DNA of 64,000 bases, taken from the NCBI GenBank assembly GCA_965197455.1, contig OZ240208.1, forward strand, positions 1,302,001-1,366,000, written 5' to 3'. The notes under the pieces were generated by a model. The model made no database searches and had not been told where the DNA came from. It saw only the letters and a list, made by a program, of their open reading frames with translations. The DNA is from JAGWBD01 sp965197455 (GTDB lineage: Bacteria; Chloroflexota; Anaerolineae; Aggregatilineales; Phototrophicaceae). The number at the start of each line of letters is the position of its first letter. The first letter of the stretch is position 1. A program made the translations under genes and the position numbers. Below, in pieces: positions 17,058-24,910 of this stretch.

Positions 17058-17879
17058 GTGCTGTTGGTGACTGATGCACTCGCCGCCATCCTGCTCGGCA
17101 TTCTCGAAGGCCTGAGCGAATTCCTGCCTGTTTCCTCTACCGGCCATCTCGTCGTCGGCGTCGCCCTGCTGGATCTGCCGGCTGCCCTGCACGGCAGTTT
17201 TGAAATTTCGATCCAGTTCGGAGCGGTGCTGGCGCTGCTGTTGCATTACGGACGCGAACTGTGGTCAGAGCTGTGGGCGCTGCGACGCGAAGCACGGGCG
17301 CGGCGCTTCTGGGCAGGCGTGCTGGTCGCCAGCCTGCCGGCGGCGCTCATTGGCCTGCTGCTGCGGGACTGGATTAAGGCGACACTCTTCACGCCGGTCG
17401 TCGTCGCGCTGGCGCTGATCGCTGGCGGGATCGCGTTGCTGGTCACGGAACGCAAGGCGCAGCCAGCCAAACCTGAAGCGATCGATGCGCTTACCTTGCG
17501 CCAGGCCCTGCTCGTCGGCTGCATCCAGACGCTGGCCCTGATCCCGGGCGTGTCTCGCTCCGCCGCGACCATCATCGGCGGGATGCAGGTCGGCCTCAAT
17601 CGCAGCAACGCCACCCGCTACTCATTCTGGCTGGCCATTCCGCTGCTGGGCGGCGCCACCCTGTTCGAGCTCGTGGAAACCCTGGACAGGATAAGCACGG
17701 CAGAACTGGGAGTCCTGTTGCTGGGCTGCGCCGTGTCAACCGTGGTCGCCTGGCTGTCGATTGCCTGGCTGCTGCGTTATGTCAGCCGGCACAGCCTGGC
17801 GCCTTTTGGCTGGTATCGCATCATTGCCGGCGGCCTGCTGCTGCTGGCGCTGCAGGCCGGGCTGATGCCCGCCGCGTAA
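17058..17879 (+). CDS. uppP: Undecaprenyl-diphosphatase UppP (BacA)
   Basis: A 273-residue membrane phosphatase that recycles the lipid carrier undecaprenyl pyrophosphate for peptidoglycan and other cell-surface polymers. The first active-site region is ILEGLSEFLPVSSTGHL, with the family's glutamates and the SSTGH motif; the second is IPGVSRSAATIIGG, carrying the conserved PGxSRS arginine. Eight or so hydrophobic helices and the length are normal. The start is a GTG directly after the crcB stop; a second in-frame GTG at 17067 is possible. A promoter for the next gene follows immediately. Confidence 0.95.
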   Translation: MLLVTDALAAILLGILEGLSEFLPVSSTGHLVVGVALLDLPAALHGSFEISIQFGAVLALLLHYGRELWSELWALRREARARRFWAGVLVASLPAALIGLLLRDWIKATLFTPVVVALALIAGGIALLVTERKAQPAKPEAIDALTLRQALLVGCIQTLALIPGVSRSAATIIGGMQVGLNRSNATRYSFWLAIPLLGGATLFELVETLDRISTAELGVLLLGCAVSTVVAWLSIAWLLRYVSRHSLAPFGWYRIIAGGLLLLALQAGLMPAA

Positions 17880-17880
17880 G

Positions 17881-17909
17881 TTGCCCGACCCGGCGTCCGG
17901 TGCTACACT
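17881..17909 (+). promoter_or_regulatory. Promoter of the LysM lipoprotein gene
   Basis: TTGCCC, a 17-base spacer and TACACT, with TG at the extended -10 position (TGC-TACACT). The transcript would start at about 17916, 25 bases before the ATG. Confidence 0.65.
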
Positions 17910-17940
17910 GTGGCCGGCATTTCGAGAGAGGCTCCTGGCC

Positions 17941-18684
17941 ATGCGCAGCGCAGGAATTACGCTCAGCCTTGTGTTGCTGCTGTTGCTGGCTGGCTGCTAC
18001 CAAAACGCTGGTGAGACCTCCCAGTCTGACAGCCAGCTGCCCTCCAGCGTCGCGACCTTTACACCAGAAGCGGCCGGAGTGCCGGTGACGGCTGTGGCCG
18101 CCGTCGACCCCGGGCCGGCCTTCACCGCAGTTCCCCCGGTGAACCAGGTTCCGGAGCAGCAGGAGATCGACCCCCTTAACCTGACCGCCACCGCCATCGT
18201 TGCGCGCGCGACCCAGCTGCAGGCCGAACGCATCTCTGCTGGCCAGGCCACCGCGGCTGTGCCTGTCGTTGTGCCCGATGTCACCGCCATCCAGGTCCTG
18301 GTTGTGACGCCCGTGGTGGTGACAGGCAGCGATTGCATCCACGTGGTACAGGCGGTCGACCGCGGTTTGTCTACGATTGCCCAGCTCTATGGAGTGACCC
18401 TGGCCGAAATTCAGCAGGCCAATGGCCTGGCCAACGTGGATATTATTCACGTTGGCAACGAGCTGGTGATTCCGGGCTGCGGCACGACCGGCTACCGTCA
18501 ATCCGCAGCGCCGGGCGAAAGCTGTCAGCCAGCCGCATGGAGCTCGGTACACACGGTGCTGGCAGGCGAAAATCTCTTCCGCATCGCCCTCTTCTACGGC
18601 GTGGACATGGACGAACTGGCCCTGTTCAACTGCATCCCCGACCCGACCCTGATCAACGTCGGCCAACTGATTTACATCCCCTGA
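17941..18684 (+). CDS. Lipoprotein with two LysM domains
   Basis: A 247-residue surface protein. The ATG follows GAGAGAGG; residues 1-19 are a signal peptide with lipobox LLAGC, so the mature N-terminus is a lipidated cysteine. A Pro/Ala/Thr/Val-rich linker of about 110 residues follows. Then come two LysM-type repeats, one around CIHVVQAVDRGLSTIAQLYGVTLAEIQQANGL...VGNELVIPG and one around SVHTVLAGENLFRIALFYGVDMDELALFN...VGQLIYIP. Each has a pair of cysteines nearby, perhaps disulfide-linked. LysM binds peptidoglycan or chitin-like GlcNAc polymers, so it probably anchors to or senses the cell wall. It has its own promoter. Confidence 0.88.
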   Translation: MRSAGITLSLVLLLLLAGCYQNAGETSQSDSQLPSSVATFTPEAAGVPVTAVAAVDPGPAFTAVPPVNQVPEQQEIDPLNLTATAIVARATQLQAERISAGQATAAVPVVVPDVTAIQVLVVTPVVVTGSDCIHVVQAVDRGLSTIAQLYGVTLAEIQQANGLANVDIIHVGNELVIPGCGTTGYRQSAAPGESCQPAAWSSVHTVLAGENLFRIALFYGVDMDELALFNCIPDPTLINVGQLIYIP

Positions 18685-18696
18685 CCTGGCGCACCC

Positions 18697-18725
18697 TTGT
18701 TGCGACCATGGGCGCCGTGTATACT
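18697..18725 (+). promoter_or_regulatory. Promoter of rplS
   Basis: TTGTTG, a 17-base spacer and TATACT; the predicted start is at about 18732, leaving a ~50-base leader before the ATG at 18784. Confidence 0.7.
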
Positions 18726-18753
18726 GCCCACCGCTCCAGAGACGACGATCGAT

Positions 18754-18769
18754 GCGCGCGGTAGCGCGC
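18754..18769 (+). promoter_or_regulatory. Leader hairpin upstream of rplS
   Basis: GCGCGC-GGTA-GCGCGC gives a 6-bp all-GC stem with a tetraloop in the rplS 5' leader, ending two bases before the GGGGAAAA ribosome-binding region. It may be an autoregulatory site for L19 or simply a translation-tuning hairpin. Confidence 0.45.
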
Positions 18770-18783
18770 CGGGGAAAACTGTC

Positions 18784-19152
18784 ATGGCCAATCTCGTCGA
18801 CGAACTTGTTGCGATGACTCCGGCGCGTGAACATCCGAAAATTGCGTCGGGTGACACAGTCCGCGTGCATCTGCGCATCGTGGAAGGTGAACGGGAGCGC
18901 ATCCAGGTCTTCCAGGGCGTGGTGATTCGCCTGCGGCGCGGCGGCAACGAAGCCAATTTCACCGTGCGGCGCATCGCCAGCCACGCTGTCGGTGTGGAGC
19001 GAACTTTCCTGCTGAAGAGTCCGCGCCTCGAGAAGATTGAAATTCTGCGTAGCGCCAGGGTGCGGCGTGCCCAGCTTTACTATCTGCGCGACCGCCGCGG
19101 CAAGTCTGCGCGGCTCAAGGAACGCCGGCGCCCGGCCCGGCGCCAGTCGTAA
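18784..19152 (+). CDS. rplS: 50S ribosomal protein L19
   Basis: A 122-residue L19, located at the 30S-50S interface. The sequence has the family core SGDTVRVHLRIVEGERERIQVFQGVVIRLRRGG and the segment FTVRRIASHAVGVERTFLLKSPRLEKIEILR, followed by a strongly basic tail (ARRAQLYYLRDRRGKSAR and beyond). The ATG at 18784 fits the family N-terminus. In many bacteria rplS is with rpsP, rimM and trmD; here it is alone with its own promoter, facing a minus-strand regulator gene that ends 19 bases away. Confidence 0.97.
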   Translation: MANLVDELVAMTPAREHPKIASGDTVRVHLRIVEGERERIQVFQGVVIRLRRGGNEANFTVRRIASHAVGVERTFLLKSPRLEKIEILRSARVRRAQLYYLRDRRGKSARLKERRRPARRQS

Positions 19153-19170
19153 AGTCGACCCCGACGACTC

Positions 19171-20583
19171 TCAATTCTCTTTTGGCTGCTCCGCTGCAGA
19201 GCCTTGCCGCAGGATGTAGTAGGTGCCCTTCTTGGTGCCTACCTTAAGCAATATCCCCTGTTCAACCAGGTCCGCCAGATCCAGCCGCAAGGTCTCGGAA
19301 GACACGCCCTGACAGCGCGTGCGATATTCGCGGTTGGTGATGGAGCCGTGTTCGCGGAGGTATTGCAGCGCGCGTTGCTGGCGCGGGTTGGCGTTGGCGA
19401 CCCAGGCAGGCAGCGGCGTTTGCTCGCGCGCGTTACGCAGCGTCACGGAAAAACTGTAGGGCTGCGCATCAAAGTCGGGCGGTTCATGGCCGGCCTGCTT
19501 CATCACCTCCAGCATGCGGTCGATGCCCAGTCCCAGTTCCTCAATCAGGCCCCATTGGAACAGGCCGCTGACGATACGCGGATTGCGGCTGAAATGCTCG
19601 CCGACAAAGTTCTCAATCGTGATGAAGCCCGGCAATCCACCTGGCGACACCACTTCCAGGCGGTCGGCGAACATCCGTATCTCGATGCGGCGCCCCTTCA
19701 TGCGGTAGTCGCGGTGACAGACCGCGTTGACGATCGCCTCGCGCACAGCAAAGCGCGGGTATTCCAGCGTCTCCTCGCGCTCGAGGTCGCGCACGACGGC
19801 GCTGACCGCCATTTCGCTCCACACCAGGTTCCAGGCCGTCTCCACCATGCGCGACAGGGGGCCGGTCAGTTCCTCGCGACGCGTGTAACCTGCCAGACCA
19901 TCCTCGCCGCGCGGCGTGACTCCCGCAAAGCGCACGAACACCATCCCGCTCTGCGGCAGCCAGCGTTGCGGCCTTTCGCAGAACAGCAGGATGCCCGTCA
20001 CCGTGGGCTGTCCGGCAGCGTCCAGCGCGCCGATTTCCTGCAGCAACATTTCGCTAACTTCGCTCACCGGTTGACGCAGCCGCAGGGAGCGACGCGCCAG
20101 ATAGGCCGCGATCATCTCCTCACTGAAGTCGCTGCGGCTGGCGCCGGCCACCACCTCGTTCTCAAAGTCGCCGACGTTGCGCGCGCTGGCCAGCCGTTGA
20201 ATCTCGCGGCCACCGAGCGGACGGTTACAGTCGCCGCTGCGCACCAGCACGCGGCCATCGTCAAGCGAGTGCATGTCAAGACTGCGCGGCACCTCAAGGC
20301 TCCAGGCTGTGCGCGCTTCTGCCAGCGCTACCAGCGTCCGTTCCCCGGTGATGACCGGCGGATCACAAAGCCCCTGCGCCTCACCCAGGGCGCTGTCCAG
20401 CGCCTCCTGCGTGATGGGGGCCGACGCCGCTTCGCCATTTGCGCGCGCGCCAAACAGCAAGCTGCCACCATCCGAGTTGGCAAAGGCGACCAGGGTCTCG
20501 GCGATGCGCAGGGGTTCCAGCTGCTCCATACAGGCGTTACGCTGGCCGGGCCCGGCGGTGGCGGGCGAACTGTCGCTGTTCAT
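19171..20583 (-). CDS. Schlafen/AlbA_2-type ATP-binding transcriptional regulator
   Basis: A 470-residue protein of the AlbA_2 plus HATPase_c_4 (RecG-like regulator) family. The segment ETLVAFANSDGGSLLFGARANGEA is the C-terminal core of the AlbA_2 domain. The middle has the GHKL-like VREAIVNAVCHRDY...RIEIRMFADRLEVVSPGGLPG motif. The C-terminus ends in a winged helix (QQRALQYLREHGSITNREYRTRCQGVSSETLRLDLADLVEQGIL). The usual EFK at the AlbA_2 N-terminus is missing, so that domain is shortened. I chose ATG 20583 because an AGGA lies upstream and a promoter fits; ATG 20527-20529 is an alternative without a ribosome-binding site. Targets are unknown. Confidence 0.8.
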   Translation of the reverse strand: MNSDSSPATAGPGQRNACMEQLEPLRIAETLVAFANSDGGSLLFGARANGEAASAPITQEALDSALGEAQGLCDPPVITGERTLVALAEARTAWSLEVPRSLDMHSLDDGRVLVRSGDCNRPLGGREIQRLASARNVGDFENEVVAGASRSDFSEEMIAAYLARRSLRLRQPVSEVSEMLLQEIGALDAAGQPTVTGILLFCERPQRWLPQSGMVFVRFAGVTPRGEDGLAGYTRREELTGPLSRMVETAWNLVWSEMAVSAVVRDLEREETLEYPRFAVREAIVNAVCHRDYRMKGRRIEIRMFADRLEVVSPGGLPGFITIENFVGEHFSRNPRIVSGLFQWGLIEELGLGIDRMLEVMKQAGHEPPDFDAQPYSFSVTLRNAREQTPLPAWVANANPRQQRALQYLREHGSITNREYRTRCQGVSSETLRLDLADLVEQGILLKVGTKKGTYYILRQGSAAEQPKEN

Positions 20584-20617
20584 GCAGCTGGCGGTCCTGG
20601 GCGACGGACGGGCGGAT

Positions 20618-20626
20618 ACTATAGCA
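20618..20626 (-). promoter_or_regulatory. Extended -10 promoter of the AlbA_2-type regulator
   Basis: Minus strand TGC-TATAGT, 35 bases before the ATG at 20583; the -35 region is poor, as in the other extended -10 promoters here. Confidence 0.6.
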
Positions 20627-20713
20627 CAATCCCGCCAGCGCAAACCGCAACGCGACCGCTGCCATGATTCGCCCGCAGTCTCCGAAAAAGGTACGCTGGT
20701 GGTGGAGGAAACC

Positions 20714-21271
20714 ATGAACATCATGCTGATCCCGGTGCTGGTCAGCATCGCCTTTTTTCTGCGCATCGGCCTGATCATGACCGGGATGCTCAAGGGCCCA
20801 ATCCTGCGCACTTTCGAGAAATATGGCGGTGACGAAGAGCTCTACTATCCCCTCCCCGCCCTCCTGCTCTGGACCGGCGTGATGGTCATCAGTCTGACTG
20901 CCTTGCTGGCGGATAGCGCCAGCATCTTCCTGCCCACCGGTGTGCCCGGTTTCCTGCTGCTGGCTCTCGCCTTTCTGGCGCGCAACCACCCGGAATTCGC
21001 GCGCGAACACCCGGACATCTTCCTGCATTATCCGCGCTGGTATTACCAGTTGCGCGCCCGCACCTCACGCTACGAGCGCCGGCGCCTGTCCTACATGTGG
21101 CTGTGGTTACCGCGGCGCCTGCGCCTCATCTACAACGGCAGCGACCGCGCCTTCAACCAGTGGGCCGATCTTGTCATCATGGCTTCCATGCGCTACGACG
21201 AGGAGGATCCGACTCTCTGGCGCGAGAATCCGCCGGAGAATTACGAGGCCGTCTACCGCCACGGCGCCTGA
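20714..21271 (+). CDS. Small uncharacterised membrane protein
   Basis: A 185-residue protein whose ATG follows a clear GGAGGAA. Two or three hydrophobic segments (LIPVLVSIAFFLRIGLIMTGM, LPALLLWTGVMVISLTALLA, GFLLLALAFLA) are followed by a soluble tail of about 90 residues rich in Arg, Tyr and Trp. I do not recognise the family. It is divergent from the regulator gene and convergent with glnS, so it is probably a single-gene unit. The tail, ending in acidic EDPTLWRENPPENYEAVY, would lie in the cytosol by the positive-inside rule. Confidence 0.65.
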   Translation: MNIMLIPVLVSIAFFLRIGLIMTGMLKGPILRTFEKYGGDEELYYPLPALLLWTGVMVISLTALLADSASIFLPTGVPGFLLLALAFLARNHPEFAREHPDIFLHYPRWYYQLRARTSRYERRRLSYMWLWLPRRLRLIYNGSDRAFNQWADLVIMASMRYDEEDPTLWRENPPENYEAVYRHGA

Positions 21272-21317
21272 TGTGGCGTACAGGCAGCATCACTTGTCAT
21301 AAGGATTGACGGCGAAA

Positions 21318-23039
21318 CTACTGGCGGCGTTTCTGCAGCCTGGCCCACTGGTCGCGCAGAGTCACCGTGCGGTTGAACACCAGCTGGTCCGAAGTTGAAT
21401 CCGCGTCGACAGAGAAGTAGCCAAGGCGCTCGAACTGATAGCGCGCGCCGGGCTCCGCATCTTTCAACGAGGGCTCGACGAAGACTTGCGGGAGGACCTG
21501 CAGCGAGTTCGGGTTGATGTGCTCGCCAGGCTCAAGGCCGTCGCTTTCGTCGTTGGGGTTTTCCTTGCTGAAGAGCTTGTCGTAGAGCCTCACCTCGGCC
21601 CTCAGGGCATGCGCCGCCGAGACCCAGTGCAGCGTCGCGCGCACCCTGCGCCCGTCAGGAGCATTGCCGCCGCGCGAGTCCGGGTCGATGCTGCAACGCA
21701 GCTCGACGACCTTGCCCTGCGCGTCATGGATGACCTCGTTACAGGTCAGCAGCCAGGCGTTGCGCAGGCGTACCTCGCGCCCTGGCCCCAGACGATAAAA
21801 CTTGCGCGGCGGATCGAGCATGAAGTCCTCACGCTCGATATAGAGTTCCCGCGTGAAGGGCACCGGCCGCGTCCCGGCGGAGTCATCCTCCGGGTTGTTG
21901 ACCGCCGTCATCCACTCCACCTTGCCTTCCGGGTAGTTCTCGACGACCACCTTGAGCGGATTGAGCACGGCCATGACGCGCGGCGAGTGCCGGTTAAGAT
22001 GCTGGCGCTGGAAGTGCTCCAGCATTTCAATCTCAATCAGGTTGTTGCGTTTGGCAATGCCGGTCGCGGCGCAGAACTCGCGGATGGCTTCCGGAGCGTA
22101 ACCGCGCCGGCGCATGCCACGCAGGGTAGGCATGCGCGGGTCATCCCAGCCGCTCAGCACACCCTGCTCCACCAGGCGCCGCAACTTGCGTTTCTGCACG
22201 ATCGTGTGATTCAGATTGAGGCGCGCAAACTCGATCTGGCGCGGCCGGTAGATTCCCAACGTCTCCAGGAACCAGTCGTAAAGCGGACGATGATCCTGAT
22301 ATTCCAGCGAACACAACGAATGGGTGATGCCCTCGATAGAGTCCGACTGGCCGTGCGCGAAGTCGTACATGGGATAGATGTGCCAGCGGTCGCCGGTGCG
22401 CGGATGTTCCGCGTGCAAAATGCGATAAAGCACCGGGTCGCGCAAATTGATGTTGGGCGCCGCCATGTCAATTTTCGCGCGCAGCACGCAGTGGCCTTCC
22501 GCGAACTCGCCGCGCTTCATGCGCTCGAACAGCGCCAGGCTTTCCTCAGGCGGACGGTCGCGCCAGGGGCTGTCGCGACCAGGCTCGGTCAGAGTGCCGC
22601 GGTACTCACGCATCGCCTCCTGGCTGAGTTGGTCGACGTAGGCCTTGCCATCACGAATCAGCTGCAGCGCCCATTCATAAAGCTGGTCGAAGTAGTCCGA
22701 GGCATGGAACAGGCGCTCGCCCCAGTCATAGCCCAGCCAGCGAATGTCCTCCTTGATGGCGTCGATGTATTCCTGCTCCTCACTGACCGGGTTGGTGTCG
22801 TCGAAGCGCAGGTTGCAGCTACCGCCAAATTCTTCAGCGATCGTGAAGTTAATCCAGATGGCCTTGGCGTGGCCGATGTGCGGGTAACCATTCGGCTCGG
22901 GCGGAAAGCGCGTGCACACATTCGTGTAGCGGCCGGCCCGCAGGTCGGCCATGATCGCCTCGCGTATGAAGTCCGCGCGTTCCGTGGTTACGGCGCCATC
23001 CGCTGCGTCGCTTCGGTCACTCATGGGTGGCAAGCTCAC
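21318..23039 (-). CDS. glnS: Glutaminyl-tRNA synthetase
   Basis: A 573-residue class I synthetase that charges tRNA-Gln directly. The HIGH motif is in FPPEPNGYPHIGHAKAI; the substrate region FDDTNPVSEEQEYIDAI follows; the KMSKS loop is degenerate (IVQKRKLRRLVEQG, where relatives have MSKRKL). The C-terminal anticodon-binding beta barrels (FYRLGPGREVRLRNAWLLTC) are complete. The first possible start is GTG 23039; ATG 23024 fits the family almost as well and neither has a strong ribosome-binding site. It lies 43 bases downstream of a tRNA-Gln gene, itself downstream of gltX, an arrangement tying the enzyme to its tRNA. GlnRS is spread patchily in bacteria, largely by transfer. Confidence 0.95.
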   Translation of the reverse strand: MSLPPMSDRSDAADGAVTTERADFIREAIMADLRAGRYTNVCTRFPPEPNGYPHIGHAKAIWINFTIAEEFGGSCNLRFDDTNPVSEEQEYIDAIKEDIRWLGYDWGERLFHASDYFDQLYEWALQLIRDGKAYVDQLSQEAMREYRGTLTEPGRDSPWRDRPPEESLALFERMKRGEFAEGHCVLRAKIDMAAPNINLRDPVLYRILHAEHPRTGDRWHIYPMYDFAHGQSDSIEGITHSLCSLEYQDHRPLYDWFLETLGIYRPRQIEFARLNLNHTIVQKRKLRRLVEQGVLSGWDDPRMPTLRGMRRRGYAPEAIREFCAATGIAKRNNLIEIEMLEHFQRQHLNRHSPRVMAVLNPLKVVVENYPEGKVEWMTAVNNPEDDSAGTRPVPFTRELYIEREDFMLDPPRKFYRLGPGREVRLRNAWLLTCNEVIHDAQGKVVELRCSIDPDSRGGNAPDGRRVRATLHWVSAAHALRAEVRLYDKLFSKENPNDESDGLEPGEHINPNSLQVLPQVFVEPSLKDAEPGARYQFERLGYFSVDADSTSDQLVFNRTVTLRDQWARLQKRRQ

Positions 23040-23082
23040 ATTTCTTTATTAGGGTTGAATCGCGCTGCCGCGTCCGGCAAAT

Positions 23083-23153
23083 CTGGGAGACCTGGATTCG
23101 AACCAGGATTCCCGGTTCCAAAGACCGGTGTTCTGCCGTTGAACTATCTCCCA
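23083..23153 (-). tRNA. tRNA-Gln (anticodon TTG)
   Basis: A 71-base cloverleaf without encoded CCA. The acceptor stem is TGGGAGA paired with TCTCCCA, the anticodon stem CCGGT/ACCGG has loop CTTTGGA, and the T arm has the GGTTCGAATCC core. U1-A72 and discriminator G73 match known GlnRS identity elements. It reads CAA (and CAG by wobble). It has a TGC-TAGAAT promoter a few bases upstream and is followed by glnS. Confidence 0.95.
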
Positions 23154-23163
23154 TCCTGATACA

Positions 23164-23172
23164 ATTCTAGCA
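23164..23172 (-). promoter_or_regulatory. Extended -10 promoter of tRNA-Gln(TTG)-glnS
   Basis: Minus strand TGC-TAGAAT; the hexamer ends 10 bases before the tRNA 5' end at 23153, giving a very short leader. It lies after the terminator of the upstream tRNA, so this tRNA and probably glnS form their own transcript. Confidence 0.65.
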
Positions 23173-23227
23173 CGGCTGCGGCCACCGCGACCAGAGTCGC
23201 TTGCGCCCGTGCGTCAGCGCCTGTGAC

Positions 23228-23262
23228 ATAAAAAAGCGGTGGCGTGTACGCCAACCGCTTCT
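23228..23262 (-). terminator. Rho-independent terminator after tRNA-Gln(CTG)
   Basis: On the minus strand an 11-bp stem (AAGCGGT and GGCG arms, one bulged T, loop TACA) is followed directly by a run of six T. It begins a few bases after the 3' end of the CTG tRNA and would end the transcript coming from gltX. Confidence 0.85.
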
Positions 23263-23265
23263 TTG

Positions 23266-23336
23266 CTGGGAGACCTGGATTCGAACCAAGATTTACGGGG
23301 CCAGAACCCGTCGTTCTGCCATTGAACTATCTCCCA
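23266..23336 (-). tRNA. tRNA-Gln (anticodon CTG)
   Basis: A 71-base cloverleaf with the same acceptor stem as its neighbour (TGGGAGA/TCTCCCA, G73) and nearly the same D and T arms, so the two are tandem duplicates. The anticodon stem ACGGG/CCCGT encloses TTCTGGC, giving anticodon CTG for CAG codons. No CCA is encoded. It lies 35 bases after the gltX stop and is probably cut from the gltX transcript. Confidence 0.95.
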
Positions 23337-23371
23337 ATGGGCCGTCATCCTGGCACAGGCGCACCAGACTG

Positions 23372-24868
23372 TCAAGACTCGTGCCGCAGCGTGGCCAGCG
23401 CCTGATCAATGCGTCGCAAGCACTCGGCCAGCCCCAGAATCTCCATCGTTTCAAAGAGCGGCGGCGACACGCGCTGGCCGGTGACCGCCACCCGCAGCGT
23501 GCCGAAAAGCTGTCCAACCTTGAGGCCGGCTTCCTGCGCAAGGGCCCGCATGTCGGCTTCCATGCCGGCGCAGTCCACCGCATCCAGCTTGGTCAGGCGC
23601 GCGCGGGCCGCCTGCAGCGCGCTTAGGGTACCTGCCGCATCCATCTTGCGCTGGATGAGTTCTTCAGCCGCGGGCGGCACGACCTCCTCCTGAAAGAAGA
23701 AGCCGGCCATCGGCACGAAATCGTGCAGGGAGTGCATACGCGTCTGCATCAGCGGCGTCACCTGGTACAGTCGCTCGTCATTGACCTCGAGCCCGGCGTC
23801 CTGCAACAGCGGGCGTACGCGACGCGCCAGTTCCGGCGGCGGCAGCTCACGAATCCACATGCCGTTCAGCCAGTCAAGCTTCTCGACCGGGAAAACGCTG
23901 TCCGCAGGGTTGACGCGCTTCAGGTCAAAGCGCTCGATAGCGGCGGCGGACGGAAAGAATTCGCTTTCGTCGGGCATGCTCCAGCCAATGTTGGTCAGGA
24001 AGTTGCGCACGGCTTCAGGCAAGTAACCCGCGTCGATGAACTCCTGCGCCAGCACCAGCACCTGACGGCCGTTCTGCGTGAATCCTGCATGACGCTTGCT
24101 CAGCTTGCCCTTGCCGTTTGGGTTGAGCAGCACCGGCAAATGCGCGTACTGCGGCGGCATGTGACCGAAGGCCGCCCACAATTGCCAGTGCAGCGGCAGC
24201 GAGGGCAGCCATTCGCTGGAGCGCATGACCTGCGAAATCTGCATGTCGTGGTCGTCCACCAGATGCGCCAGATGATAGGTCGGGTAACCGTCGGACTTCA
24301 GCAGCACGGCGTCCTGCAGCCGCGCATTGACGAAGCTCAGTTCGCCACGAATGGCATCCTGCACGATCGTCTCGCCCTCCAGGGGCATGCGGAAGCGGAT
24401 GACCGGCGTGTTCCCGGCGGCAGCCAGCGCCGCCCGCTGACCTTCGTCGAGGTCGCGACAGTGTCGGTCATAGCCACTGGCCTCACCCCGGCTGCGCTTG
24501 TCGGCATTGACCGCTGCCAGGCGTTCCGTGCTGCAATAGCAGGGATAGGCCGCGCCCTGCTGCACCAGCCACTGCGCCTGTTGCTCATGCCGCTCACGCC
24601 GTTCGGACTGAATATAGGGCCCGAAGGGACCACTGATGTCCGGGCCTTCGTCATAGTCCAGGCCGTAACTGCGCAGCATCGCCATGATGTGTTCCGCCGA
24701 CCCCGGCACCAGGCGTCGGCGGTCGGTGTCTTCCAGGCGCAGCACGAAGCTGCCCTGATGGTGCCGCGCGAAAAGCCAGTTGAAGAGCGCCGTGCGCAAG
24801 CCGCCGATATGCAGCGGGCCGGTCGGGCTGGGGGCGAAACGGACTCGCACGGGCCGGGCTGTTGACAT
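23372..24868 (-). CDS. gltX: Glutamyl-tRNA synthetase
   Basis: A 498-residue class I synthetase for tRNA-Glu. HIGH is PSPTGPLHIGGLRTALFNWL; KMSKS is GKLSKRHAG; the C-terminal helical anticodon-binding domain is full length. A cysteine-containing segment (AAYPCYCSTERLAAV) lies where many GluRS bind zinc. With GlnRS present next door, this enzyme is expected to be discriminating and to leave tRNA-Gln alone. It is 42 bases downstream of rodA and upstream of tRNA-Gln(CTG). Confidence 0.97.
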   Translation of the reverse strand: MSTARPVRVRFAPSPTGPLHIGGLRTALFNWLFARHHQGSFVLRLEDTDRRRLVPGSAEHIMAMLRSYGLDYDEGPDISGPFGPYIQSERRERHEQQAQWLVQQGAAYPCYCSTERLAAVNADKRSRGEASGYDRHCRDLDEGQRAALAAAGNTPVIRFRMPLEGETIVQDAIRGELSFVNARLQDAVLLKSDGYPTYHLAHLVDDHDMQISQVMRSSEWLPSLPLHWQLWAAFGHMPPQYAHLPVLLNPNGKGKLSKRHAGFTQNGRQVLVLAQEFIDAGYLPEAVRNFLTNIGWSMPDESEFFPSAAAIERFDLKRVNPADSVFPVEKLDWLNGMWIRELPPPELARRVRPLLQDAGLEVNDERLYQVTPLMQTRMHSLHDFVPMAGFFFQEEVVPPAAEELIQRKMDAAGTLSALQAARARLTKLDAVDCAGMEADMRALAQEAGLKVGQLFGTLRVAVTGQRVSPPLFETMEILGLAECLRRIDQALATLRHES

Positions 24869-24910
24869 CAGGGCTCCTGTCTGTGTTGGATGACTGGTTG
24901 CGCCGTTGCG

